DNA from: an uncultured Pelagibacteraceae bacterium
GTDB lineage: Bacteria > Pseudomonadota > Alphaproteobacteria > Pelagibacterales > Pelagibacteraceae
Reading direction: 5' to 3'
Assembly (NCBI GenBank): GCA_905612235.1
Contig: CAJQRF010000003.1
Location: forward strand, 1 to 64,000
Length of the DNA: 64,000 nt
The notes beneath the pieces were generated by a model. The model made no database searches, was not told the origin of the DNA, and saw only the letters and a list, made by a program, of their open reading frames with translations. Position 1 is the stretch's first letter. Every line of letters starts with the position of its first letter. Below are positions 19,683-29,028 of this stretch, piece after piece. Both the position numbers and the translations under genes were made by a program.

Positions 19683-21103
19683 TAATACAATCTAAGATAT
19701 TCTTTTACTTCCCAGTCAGTGACTGCCTGATGATAACGTTCCCATTCATCATTTTTATAAGCAAGTAAAGATTTTTTCATAACGGGTCCTAAAACCTCAT
19801 CAGATAGTTTGTCATTTTTTAAAGCTTCAATAGCTATTAGTAAATTTCTTGGTAGTTTTTTAATTCCAAGTTTTTTAAATTCACTTTCAGTCATGTTGTA
19901 TAAGTCCTGATCAGTTGCTTCTCCTGGATGAATTTTTTTTTCTATTCCTTCAACTGCTGCAAAAATTGTCATAGAAAGCGCTAAATAAACATTCATAGTC
20001 ATATCTGCAGCTCTATTTTCAATACAATATCTGTTTTGCGGTAAACGAAATTGCGCTGATCTGTTGTTGTGACCATAAGTAATGTTGGTTGGTGCCCAAG
20101 TAACAGTGCCGCCCTCAAACCCTCCAACTCGTGGAACTAATCCGTTGTAAGAGTTAACCGTAGAACATGTAATAGAAGTTAGAGCTTCTGAATGCTTCAT
20201 TAATCCACCAACTGCAAATAAAGATTCTTTAGACCACTTATTCCCTTCATTAAAAATATTTTTTCCATTTTTATCATGCATTGAAAAATTAATATGAGCT
20301 CCAGATCTCCAGTCGCCTATTGTTGGTTTTGGCATAAAGGTAATGAACATATTATTTTTTTTAGCTATTTCTTTTAAAAGAATTCTAAGAAAAACTAATC
20401 TATCTGCCATCTCCAAGAGGTTAGTGTAGTGAAAATCAAGTTCAAATTGAGAGTAAGCGCCTTCTGCAACGACATCATGTACCATCCAACCTAGGTCATT
20501 TAAAATGTCTATCAGCTCTTTTAAAAAATGCATTGAATCTAATGTATGCTCCACATCGTAACCAAAAGCTTGTCGTCTAGGTCTAATTCCTTTAGCTGGA
20601 TCATTGTCAATAGCTTTGACAGGGTTTCCATTTTCATCATATTTCATGGCAATAAATTCTGGTTCTATACCAGCCATTCCTATGTAACCCGAATCTTGGG
20701 CTTTTTGCATAGCTCTCTTTAATGCTTGTCGAGGACAAACGTTATAAGGTTTGTCTTCCCAAAAAAGATCAGCAAATATTATTGCGGTAGTTTTATCCCA
20801 AGGGCAGATATAAACTGAATCTAAGTCAGGCAACATTACCTGATCAGAATCTGCAGGCGTAAGTTCAGGCACAAAAGAAATAGAGTGCACTGCAAACTGT
20901 GGTCCTTTTCCCAAACATAAGGGTTCAAAATCACTCATTGGAACAGGTTTTGATTTTGGAATACCATGTAGATCAATCCAGCTTGATAAAATATATTTTA
21001 CACCTGCACTTTTTAATTTTTTGTGTACTTCAGGTATTTTTTTTCTGTTGCGTTCAACCGCTTCTTCAAAAGATTCATAATAAATTTTATTATTTTTAGA
21101 CAT
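19682..21103 (-). CDS. Glutamine synthetase family protein (GlnT-type / gamma-glutamyl ligase-like)
   Basis: GIEPEFIAM, GAYSQFELDFHY, FMPKPTIGDWRSGAHINFSM, NRSAQFRLP. Confidence 0.9.
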   Translation of the reverse strand: MSKNNKIYYESFEEAVERNRKKIPEVHKKLKSAGVKYILSSWIDLHGIPKSKPVPMSDFEPLCLGKGPQFAVHSISFVPELTPADSDQVMLPDLDSVYICPWDKTTAIIFADLFWEDKPYNVCPRQALKRAMQKAQDSGYIGMAGIEPEFIAMKYDENGNPVKAIDNDPAKGIRPRRQAFGYDVEHTLDSMHFLKELIDILNDLGWMVHDVVAEGAYSQFELDFHYTNLLEMADRLVFLRILLKEIAKKNNMFITFMPKPTIGDWRSGAHINFSMHDKNGKNIFNEGNKWSKESLFAVGGLMKHSEALTSITCSTVNSYNGLVPRVGGFEGGTVTWAPTNITYGHNNRSAQFRLPQNRYCIENRAADMTMNVYLALSMTIFAAVEGIEKKIHPGEATDQDLYNMTESEFKKLGIKKLPRNLLIAIEALKNDKLSDEVLGPVMKKSLLAYKNDEWERYHQAVTDWEVKEYLRLY

Positions 21104-21105
21104 AA

Positions 21106-21510
21106 TTATTTATCTACTGGCGACATATCCTCAGGATCAATCCCAGGAACAAAAGTTATACCTGCTTTTTGTTTCCAATCATGTGGGTAAGCTGCATAAA
21201 ATATTACACATTTTTCGTCACATTCGTAGGCAATGTGATTATCTTTTGGAATATAAAGAACATCTCCTGGGTTGCAAATATAGGACTGTCCATCACAAGT
21301 CAGACGAAAAGTTCCTTCCATACAATAAATAATTTCATCGCAAGTCAAATCCCATGGTACAGAAACTTTATTTAAAAAATTTAAACCTCCACACATGGTA
21401 TTGCTAACTTTGCTAGTTACAAATGGTTTAATATAACTTTTTCCTGGTTCTAATGTATGTAGTCTATTTTCAATATCTTTAAATTTATATAATTGTGGTT
21501 TTTTTGACAT
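21106..21510 (-). CDS. Cupin domain protein (ethanolamine-utilization EutQ-like cupin)
   Basis: EIIYCMEGTFRLTCDGQSYICNPGDVLYIPKDNHIAYE. Confidence 0.8.
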   Translation of the reverse strand: MSKKPQLYKFKDIENRLHTLEPGKSYIKPFVTSKVSNTMCGGLNFLNKVSVPWDLTCDEIIYCMEGTFRLTCDGQSYICNPGDVLYIPKDNHIAYECDEKCVIFYAAYPHDWKQKAGITFVPGIDPEDMSPVDK

Positions 21511-21527
21511 TATTATTTCCTTTCTAT

Positions 21528-21947
21528 TTATAGTTTTAATGGTGCATTTAATTCTACTTTATATCCATCTGGATCTTCACAAAAAGCAATAACTCTAGTT
21601 CCATGTTTCATTGGTCCAGGTGCTCGAGTTATTTTTACACCTAACTTAGATAGATCATCACAGGCTTTATATACATCTCTTGTTTCTATACATATATGCC
21701 CCCAACCATTACCTTTGTCATAATTTTCTTTTTGTTCCCAATTATGGGTAAGTTCTAAACAAGGAGATTCTGTTTCAAGACCATAACCTATAAATACATT
21801 GGTAAATTTACCATCTGGATAATCTGTCTTTCTTAAAATTTTCATTCCTAAAGTTTTACAATAAAAGTTAAAGGAGGCTTCTAAATCCCTAACTCTAATC
21901 ATTGTGTGTGCTATTCTATAGCCATCATCATTTTCCTCTTTGGACAT
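21528..21947 (-). CDS. VOC family protein (glyoxalase I-like)
   Basis: HTMIRVRDLEASFNFYCKTLGMKILRKTDYPDGKFTNVFIGYG; GHICIETRDV; EDPDGYKVEL. Confidence 0.88.
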   Translation of the reverse strand: MSKEENDDGYRIAHTMIRVRDLEASFNFYCKTLGMKILRKTDYPDGKFTNVFIGYGLETESPCLELTHNWEQKENYDKGNGWGHICIETRDVYKACDDLSKLGVKITRAPGPMKHGTRVIAFCEDPDGYKVELNAPLKL

Positions 21948-23022
21948 TTTTTTTTCCTTTCATAGTTGAACTTATTATAAGTTTTTGAAATGCCCTAACA
22001 CTTGTTTCCCAGTGTGGGGACAGAAGTCCACCTTGCTCAGAGGCGGGGGACGAACGACCTTCTTGCAATCTCTCACATATTTCATGATCTTCTTTGTGAA
22101 CACTCCACCAAATTTTTTTTTGTAAATCAATTTCTTTTTTTGTCATGTCTTTACCTTCGGTAGTATAAATTATTCTTTTTTGAGTAGTCAATCCTGGACT
22201 TATAGGCACATTTAAATAAACGCCAATTTGATTAGGAACATAGGTTCCAATAATAAAATTAGGAAATAAAGATAAATACCTAGAACTTACAGACAAAGTA
22301 TTACTATCTTTATTTTCTTCTTTTACGTCCACGCCACTACCTAAACATAATCCATCTACAATTGTGTAATGATCTTTTAATGGTTGTTTAGTTGTTGTCT
22401 TGTGTACAAACTGAACATGATATGGTTCAATAAAATTTTCAATAAGAAATTTCCAATTTGAATTAATTTTACCAAAATCTAATGTAGCAACTTTTTTTAT
22501 TTTTTTAAGATTAATATCTTTAAATTTATTTATAAGTGGTTTTGCATATTCTTCAAATTTTTTTGCTTTTCCATTCAAATTAATAAAAATCCAATCGTGC
22601 CAAATATGAATACGAATTGGTTTAAGTCCATGTTCTGAGCTGTTAAATCCCTTTGGTTTATGATTGTTTGTTCCACCAAAGTGCGGGGAAGCCTTTAAAT
22701 TTCCATCTAGATCATACGACCAAGAATGGTAAGGGCATTGAATAATTTTTCCCACATTTTTTTTTTCATCTACTAACTTAAGACATCGATGACTACAAAC
22801 ATTATGGAATGCATTAATTTTATTTTTATTATTTTTTGTAAGCAGTATAGGTTTGCTGGCAATTAAAATTGGGCAAACGTCTCCTGATTTTAATAATTCA
22901 TGGACAAATCCAACAAATAACCATCCATTAGATAAAACTGTATTGCATTCATTTTCCCAAAATTGCTGATCTGTGTAAGATCTTGCAGTTAGACCATGTA
23001 TTGACTTGCCATTTTTAGCCAT
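21928..23022 (-). CDS. Rieske non-heme iron ring-hydroxylating oxygenase alpha subunit
   Basis: CSHRCLKL...CPYHSWSYDLDG Rieske motif; NFIEPYHVQFVH mononuclear iron motif. Confidence 0.93.
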   Translation of the reverse strand: MAKNGKSIHGLTARSYTDQQFWENECNTVLSNGWLFVGFVHELLKSGDVCPILIASKPILLTKNNKNKINAFHNVCSHRCLKLVDEKKNVGKIIQCPYHSWSYDLDGNLKASPHFGGTNNHKPKGFNSSEHGLKPIRIHIWHDWIFINLNGKAKKFEEYAKPLINKFKDINLKKIKKVATLDFGKINSNWKFLIENFIEPYHVQFVHKTTTKQPLKDHYTIVDGLCLGSGVDVKEENKDSNTLSVSSRYLSLFPNFIIGTYVPNQIGVYLNVPISPGLTTQKRIIYTTEGKDMTKKEIDLQKKIWWSVHKEDHEICERLQEGRSSPASEQGGLLSPHWETSVRAFQKLIISSTMKGKKNVQRGK

Positions 23023-23087
23023 TTTAAATCCTCTAAATTTTATTCAAATCTAATTGCGATTTTTGAATTAATCAATAATAATAAAAT

Positions 23088-23258
23088 AATGAAAACTTTG
23101 GGGGATATAAACAATCAAAACTGTGGAAAAGAGATGAAATAATATCACAAACTGACCCTAATACCCCGGGAGGAGAATGCTTAAGGCAATACTGGCATCC
23201 TGTTGTTCTAACTTCAGGAGTAAACACTAATCCATTGCAAATACGTATTCTTGGTTAA
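23088..23258 (+). pseudogene. N-terminal remnant of a different Rieske oxygenase (phthalate dioxygenase-type)
   Basis: Plus-strand frame reads ...SKLWKRDEIISQTDPNTPGGECLRQYWHPVVLTSGVNTNPLQIRILG*; no good start and early stop. Confidence 0.65.
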
Positions 23259-23338
23259 AATTATTCATTGAAAACAAACCACTAGTAAATCAAATTGATA
23301 AAAAATTAGGTTATTAATCATCCTAAAATTCTATTTAA

Positions 23339-24442
23339 TTATAAAACATATGGTTCTGGTCGTTTATTATTTTCTAAAACTCTTTCAATAGCAAAACATG
23401 ATAAATCGATAGATTGATATGAGCCTGTTGTAATTAATTCTGTTAAAGCCCTTCCAATGCCGGGAGCCTGCATTAACCCTCTTCCTGTAAATCCTGTGGC
23501 CATAAAAAGATTTTCATACTTGGGGTGTTTTCCTACTACTGCATTATTATCAAGTTTGTTGCAATCATAATACCCAGCCCATCCGCCTGTTAGTTTAAGT
23601 TCTTCAAAGGCTGGTATTCTTTTTGCTAAGGCAGGCCAAACTAATTCTTCAAAATCATTCCATTCAGGTTCTAAATCTTCCGCATCAAATTTTGAAATTG
23701 GTGATCCTGCCAGATATTCATTGCCTTCTGGTCTCCAATATACTCCAGTTGTTAAATCTCCAGTTAATGGCATTTTAGGAATATGTTTAGGACATTTTAT
23801 TCTAAACACTGTATGTTTTTGTGGGACCACAGGGATATCAGATAACAGCTCATTGGTCCAACATCCTGCTGCGGATATGATTGTTTTTGCATTTATTTCT
23901 TTTATAGATTTTACTTCACCTTTAACAAATTCAGCGCCCAACTCAATTGCTTTACTTTTTAAAGCGTTGTGAAATAAATAAGGATCAATCCAACCTTCAA
24001 TTTTACTATCTGTATAGGTGGCTGTTTCTATTCCTTCGCTACTTACATAAGGAAATATTTTGGATAATTCTTCACCTTTAATATTTTTGGTGCCAGCCTC
24101 GCACTCTTTATGGTTTTTTAATGCCTCATACTGTTCTTTAGCGTGCTCAGGACCAAATAATAAAAGATATCCATTAGGAACCACACTTGCTGTTGGGTTT
24201 GGATTTTTTTCTGTCTTAAGCAAATTAGGTATTTGAAAAATAAAATCCTTTGCAAATTTACCAAGTAAAATATTTTCTTTTTGGAAAAATTGTCTTCTAA
24301 AGCCTCCCAGTGATAATGGGAAAGATGCTTTTTTGTAAGTTGGATCGCGTTCAATTACTTTTACTTTTCTGCCAGCCTTAGATAAAAAGTATGCGGAGGA
24401 AACTCCTATTATTCCTCCTCCGATAATCACAACATCATCCAT
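23339..24442 (-). CDS. FAD-dependent amino acid/sarcosine oxidoreductase (DAO family)
   Basis: VVIIGGGIIGVSSAYFLSKAGRKVKVIER; C-terminal TGFTGRGLMQAPGIGRALTEL. Confidence 0.88.
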   Translation of the reverse strand: MDDVVIIGGGIIGVSSAYFLSKAGRKVKVIERDPTYKKASFPLSLGGFRRQFFQKENILLGKFAKDFIFQIPNLLKTEKNPNPTASVVPNGYLLLFGPEHAKEQYEALKNHKECEAGTKNIKGEELSKIFPYVSSEGIETATYTDSKIEGWIDPYLFHNALKSKAIELGAEFVKGEVKSIKEINAKTIISAAGCWTNELLSDIPVVPQKHTVFRIKCPKHIPKMPLTGDLTTGVYWRPEGNEYLAGSPISKFDAEDLEPEWNDFEELVWPALAKRIPAFEELKLTGGWAGYYDCNKLDNNAVVGKHPKYENLFMATGFTGRGLMQAPGIGRALTELITTGSYQSIDLSCFAIERVLENNKRPEPYVL

Positions 24443-24468
24443 ATAGCTCTATTATAAAATATTGGTAG

Positions 24469-24939
24469 CTAATTAAGAAGAAGAATATTCAAATTCAAAA
24501 CGAAAGCGAAAACTAGCCAAGCAAGATACGGAACCATTAAGAAAGAACTTAACTTATTAATAGGATAATATAATTTCATTAACCACAAAACTAGAAGCAA
24601 AATTGCAACTACTACTAGCAATGCTAGAAAAATTTGATGTAAGGCAAAAAAGACTACACTCCAACTCGCGTTAACTAATAGATGAACAAAATAAATATAT
24701 ATTATTTTTTCACTTTTTTTTGGATTTATCCAAATTAGCCAAACTGCAAAAGCCATAGACACGTAAAGAATTAGCCAAATTGAAGGAAAAATATAATCTG
24801 GTGGATTAAATCCTGGTTTAATTAAAGTCGAATACCAAGGCTCTTTATATATGCTAGTAACAAAACCGCCCCAAGCTGAAGCCCCAAAAGAAAAAGCTAA
24901 AAAAAATAACAACGAAAAATATTTTTGAAAACGATACAT
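24469..24939 (-). CDS. tspO: TspO/MBR family protein
   Basis: KEPWYSTLIKPGFNPPDYIFPSIW..LY; NASWSVVFFALH. Confidence 0.92.
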   Translation of the reverse strand: MYRFQKYFSLLFFLAFSFGASAWGGFVTSIYKEPWYSTLIKPGFNPPDYIFPSIWLILYVSMAFAVWLIWINPKKSEKIIYIYFVHLLVNASWSVVFFALHQIFLALLVVVAILLLVLWLMKLYYPINKLSSFLMVPYLAWLVFAFVLNLNILLLN

Positions 24940-24956
24940 GGTTACATGACTAGCAT

Positions 24957-25673
24957 TTAAGCTATATTTGATCTACCCCCATCAACAGCAATTATTTGCC
25001 CTGTAATCCATGAACTTTTTGAAGTTAATAAAAAATTGGCCAAATTAGCCGAATCAGCACCTTCACCTAGTCTTTTTAATGGATGCATTTTTGCAATAGA
25101 TTGTTCTATTGAAGTGTTTTTAATAATTGAACTAGCTATTTTAGATTTGGTTAAACTTGGAGCGATGCAATTTATTCTAATATCTGGTGCAAGCTCGGCT
25201 GCTAAAGCGACAGTCAAACCCTCTACCGCTGCCTTGGCTGAGGAAATAATACTATGATTAACAAAACCTTTTTTAGCAGCTACTGTTGAAAATAAAACAA
25301 CAGAACCTTTATTATTTTTTAAATTATCCTGAAAAGATCTTATCACATCTGTAACTGCTACAAGATTAAGAACATAGCTTGAAACAAAATCGCTAGCCTT
25401 AGTAAGTTTAAGGGGCTTAATATTAATTGATCCTACACAATAAGCTATTCCTAAAATTTCGGTTTCAGTTAAATCTTTTTTTAAATCACTTACAAAATTA
25501 AGCTTTAATACATCGCATATAGAATATGTGTAACTTAATTTATCAGATATTTTTTTTAATTCATCTTCATTTCTTGCTACCAAATGACAATCTATTTTCT
25601 CATCATAAAGCTGCTTGGCTAAAGCAGAGCCTACTGAACCTGTGGCCCCAAATATTACATATTTTTTTTTCAT
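24957..25673 (-). CDS. Short-chain dehydrogenase/reductase
   Basis: FGATGSVGSALAKQL; SSAKAAVEGL; TGQIIAVDGGRS. Confidence 0.88.
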   Translation of the reverse strand: MKKKYVIFGATGSVGSALAKQLYDEKIDCHLVARNEDELKKISDKLSYTYSICDVLKLNFVSDLKKDLTETEILGIAYCVGSINIKPLKLTKASDFVSSYVLNLVAVTDVIRSFQDNLKNNKGSVVLFSTVAAKKGFVNHSIISSAKAAVEGLTVALAAELAPDIRINCIAPSLTKSKIASSIIKNTSIEQSIAKMHPLKRLGEGADSANLANFLLTSKSSWITGQIIAVDGGRSNIA

Positions 25674-25785
25674 AAATTAGATCTTTAGTTTTAATGTAAT
25701 ATTCATTAATTTTTAGCAGGTCTATTACAATCTTGACGCATATTTCGCTATTACAATGCAGTTAAAAAAAGGTTAAATTTATTTA

Positions 25786-26532
25786 ATGAGTAAAAATATA
25801 TGGATAACAGGAGCAAGTAGTGGAATAGGAAGAGCCTTGGCGATAAAGTTTGCTGCTGAAGGTTGGAGGGTTGCGGCGTCAGCTAGACGTGAAAATTTAC
25901 TAAAAGAACTACACCAAGAAAATGAAAATATTCATCCCTTTCCTTTAGATGTTACTAATATTGACCAATGTAAAACTGTTTTTGAAAATATTGTTGAAAA
26001 ATTTAAGGATATTGAAATTTCTATATTTGGTACTGGAATACACGATCCTAAATCTGAAAAAAAATTTAATTTAGATAAAATAAGAAAAATTATGGAAGTT
26101 AATTATTTTGGAACCATGAACTCCATTAACGCTGTTTATGATTATTATAACAATAAAAAAGGTGGTCAAATATCAATTGTTTCTTCTGTTGCTGGATATA
26201 GAGGCTTGCCTGCAGCAGGAGCTTATTGTGCATCCAAATCTGCTTTAACAAGTTTTGCAGAAACTTTTCAATTTGAAATGAAAAGAAAAAATGTTAGAGT
26301 TTCTTTAGTAAGTCCAGGTTTTATTAAAACACCAATGACCGACCAAAATGATTTTCCAATGCCAATGATAAAATCTCCGGAATTTGCAGCTGAACAAATC
26401 TATATAGGCTTAATCAAGAAAAAAGGATTCGAGATTCATTTTCCCAAAGCTTTCACATATTTTTTGAAATTTCTAAGAATACTACCTAATAGTATTTATT
26501 TTAAACTTGTTGAAATGGGATACAAAAAATAA
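25786..26532 (+). CDS. Short-chain dehydrogenase/reductase
   Basis: ITGASSGIGRALA; YCASKSALTSF. Confidence 0.9.
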   Translation: MSKNIWITGASSGIGRALAIKFAAEGWRVAASARRENLLKELHQENENIHPFPLDVTNIDQCKTVFENIVEKFKDIEISIFGTGIHDPKSEKKFNLDKIRKIMEVNYFGTMNSINAVYDYYNNKKGGQISIVSSVAGYRGLPAAGAYCASKSALTSFAETFQFEMKRKNVRVSLVSPGFIKTPMTDQNDFPMPMIKSPEFAAEQIYIGLIKKKGFEIHFPKAFTYFLKFLRILPNSIYFKLVEMGYKK

Positions 26533-26536
26533 GCTA

Positions 26537-27064
26537 TTAATCCTTAACAAACATAACTGTAAGTTCAGCAACTTTTATACCAAACTTTGTCATTGTAGCT
26601 CTATTGATAGCAACTTTATCATCTTGTTTAAATATCCAATCATCAAAAGTAATTTTTACCTCTTTGCCTTTAACCGGCACTAGCAAAACATATTCAAACT
26701 TAAATGCTGGTCCATAGGAATAACCTTTAGCATTACCCACCACGTCTCCAGCTGTTCCTTCGTAATTATGCGCGTCTATTTTATTTATTTTCCATTGTCT
26801 TTTTTGGATTTCACCATCAGACCAATTGAATTTTTCATCTAAAATTAGTTGTTTGCCATCCCATTTTCCATTTAATTCAGCTGAAAATTGTCTAGTTACC
26901 TTACCAGATCTGTTTTGCAAAATTCCCCAAGCCTTAACGTTACCTGATAAATAATCTTCTATAATTAATCGTGGTTCTTGGTCCTTGAAGTCTAATGGTT
27001 TCATATTGTTACCTGAGCAGTTGGTTAATAAAATTGAAATTAGTAAAAAAAATATAGTTTTCAT
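26537..27064 (-). CDS. DUF3833 lipoprotein
   Basis: Lipobox LLTNCSGN; GILQNRSGKVTRQFSAELNGKWDGKQLILDE. Confidence 0.85.
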   Translation of the reverse strand: MKTIFFLLISILLTNCSGNNMKPLDFKDQEPRLIIEDYLSGNVKAWGILQNRSGKVTRQFSAELNGKWDGKQLILDEKFNWSDGEIQKRQWKINKIDAHNYEGTAGDVVGNAKGYSYGPAFKFEYVLLVPVKGKEVKITFDDWIFKQDDKVAINRATMTKFGIKVAELTVMFVKD

Positions 27065-27070
27065 ATGTAA

Positions 27071-28258
27071 TTATTTATTGCATAAAGATAATTGAATCAA
27101 ATCAATATTTTTAGACTTAAAGCCTGCTTCACAATAAGACAAGTAAAAATCCCACATATTTTTAAAACTTATATTAAATCCTTGTCTTGATATTTGATCC
27201 CAAGAATTCAAAAAGCTTTTTCTCCATTTTTGCAAAGTATTAGAATAATGTTCACCGTATAACTTGTGACTATCCATCACCAATCCCGATTTAGAGGATA
27301 TTTTTTTTAAAGAAGCTAAAGAAGGCAAAAAACCACCTGGAAAAATAAACTTTTGGATAAAATCTTCTTTACTTCTGTATCTGTCGTATAAATTGTCATT
27401 TATCACAATTGATTGTATGGCGACACGACCTCCTGTGATTAAATTTTCTTTTATAGATTGAAAATAATTACTTAGATATTTTTCACCTACCGCCTCTATC
27501 ATTTCTATTGAAACGATATTGTCATATTTTTTTTTGACTTCTCTATAATCTAAATATTTAATATTAACCTTGTGATTCAATCCCAGCCGGTTAATTTTAG
27601 CCTTAGTAAACTCAAATTGTCTTTTTGAAATCGTAATGCAATCTAATTTTATATCATAATTTTTTGCAACTTGTTCTGCAAAACCACCCCAACCACATCC
27701 TATTTCTAATAAATTACTTCCTGGTTTGGGCTTAATTAAATCTATTAATTTATTGTATTTATTAATTTGAGCTTTTTCTAAAGTTTCGTCTTTAGAATTA
27801 AAAATACCACAAGAATAGGTCAAACTTTTATCTAACCATGCAGAAAAAAATTCATTGCCCAAGTCATAATGTGCAGATATATATTTTTTACTTCTATCTT
27901 TGGTATTAGTGTTAGTTAACTTGTTTAAAACTCTTTGTATAAAAGGTAATTTAAGCAATCCAGAAAATTGATATGTTACATTAATATTTCTAGCACTTAA
28001 TTCTATCAATGAAGTTAGATCATTGGTTTCGAATTCACTATTAATATAACTTTCCCCTAAACTACTACTTCCTCCTCTTAGTATTTTTAAAGAGAAGCTC
28101 GGATCGTTAATTTTTATTTGTGCATTAAGTGAACTATTTTTGTTGCCAAAAAAAAATTTCTTACCTTTGTAATCTGTTAATTCTAAGTAGCCATATGAAA
28201 TTTTATTCAAATTCCAAAAAACGAATTGGTCAGCAAATTGATCTAGATTTAAATTCAT
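27071..28258 (-). CDS. Cyclopropane-fatty-acyl-phospholipid synthase family methyltransferase
   Basis: SAHYDLGNEFFSAWLDKSLTYSCGIF, LLEIGCGWGGFAE. Confidence 0.93.
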   Translation of the reverse strand: MNLNLDQFADQFVFWNLNKISYGYLELTDYKGKKFFFGNKNSSLNAQIKINDPSFSLKILRGGSSSLGESYINSEFETNDLTSLIELSARNINVTYQFSGLLKLPFIQRVLNKLTNTNTKDRSKKYISAHYDLGNEFFSAWLDKSLTYSCGIFNSKDETLEKAQINKYNKLIDLIKPKPGSNLLEIGCGWGGFAEQVAKNYDIKLDCITISKRQFEFTKAKINRLGLNHKVNIKYLDYREVKKKYDNIVSIEMIEAVGEKYLSNYFQSIKENLITGGRVAIQSIVINDNLYDRYRSKEDFIQKFIFPGGFLPSLASLKKISSKSGLVMDSHKLYGEHYSNTLQKWRKSFLNSWDQISRQGFNISFKNMWDFYLSYCEAGFKSKNIDLIQLSLCNK

Positions 28259-29028
28259 TATTTCTCTATAGATAAGTTATTTTTTATATTAATTTTTTTT
28301 TTTACTAATTTAACTCCTTTTATCCACAATCGAAATGCTTCAAAATGTATCGCCGCTATAACTTTAAATGACATAAGTGGGTGTTTTAAAAATTGGTAAA
28401 GCAAATTATTACTATTTAAGCTGATTCTTTTTCCTGTTTGGTGGGCAATAAGTAAGGTTCCATAGGCATCTGTTTGTTTTATTAAAACATTTATATTACT
28501 GCCAGGTTTAGATAATCTAAAGTTGTAAAATGTTTTCATTTCAATAAATGGGGAAACATATAATTTTTTGCTGCATTTATGTAATATAACTTTAGACGAT
28601 GATAGGCTCCGAAACACATAGGTGTGTTGCTCGTTAAAAGTATTTTTTACTTCATAAAGAATTGCCTTAAGTTTTAGATTTTTATCATAACAGTAAAATA
28701 TACTTAAAGGATTAAAAACATAACCAAAAAATCTCGGAAAACAAAGCAGCTTGATTGTACCGTTACCAATATTTATTTTTGACTTTGATAACGTTTTTTT
28801 TACCCATTCAGTCAAAGAGCTTCCATTGCGAGGACCATGATCTACATTATAAAAACTTAAAATATTAAATCTATTATAAGAAAAAAAACTTATTTTTTTT
28901 GAAATGCTATCAATTTCCTTTAAATTAATTAATAAAGAAAAGGTTTTATAAGAAAAAAAATGTTTTTTTGGTTTAAATCTTTTATGAGTAATAATGCCTG
29001 AATATATTGATGAAGAGATGTTTTTCAT
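28258..29028 (-). CDS. DUF1365 family protein
   Basis: SGIITHKRFKPKKHFFSYKTF...LLCFPRFFGYVFNPLSIFYCYD. Confidence 0.93.
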   Translation of the reverse strand: MKNISSSIYSGIITHKRFKPKKHFFSYKTFSLLINLKEIDSISKKISFFSYNRFNILSFYNVDHGPRNGSSLTEWVKKTLSKSKINIGNGTIKLLCFPRFFGYVFNPLSIFYCYDKNLKLKAILYEVKNTFNEQHTYVFRSLSSSKVILHKCSKKLYVSPFIEMKTFYNFRLSKPGSNINVLIKQTDAYGTLLIAHQTGKRISLNSNNLLYQFLKHPLMSFKVIAAIHFEAFRLWIKGVKLVKKKINIKNNLSIEK

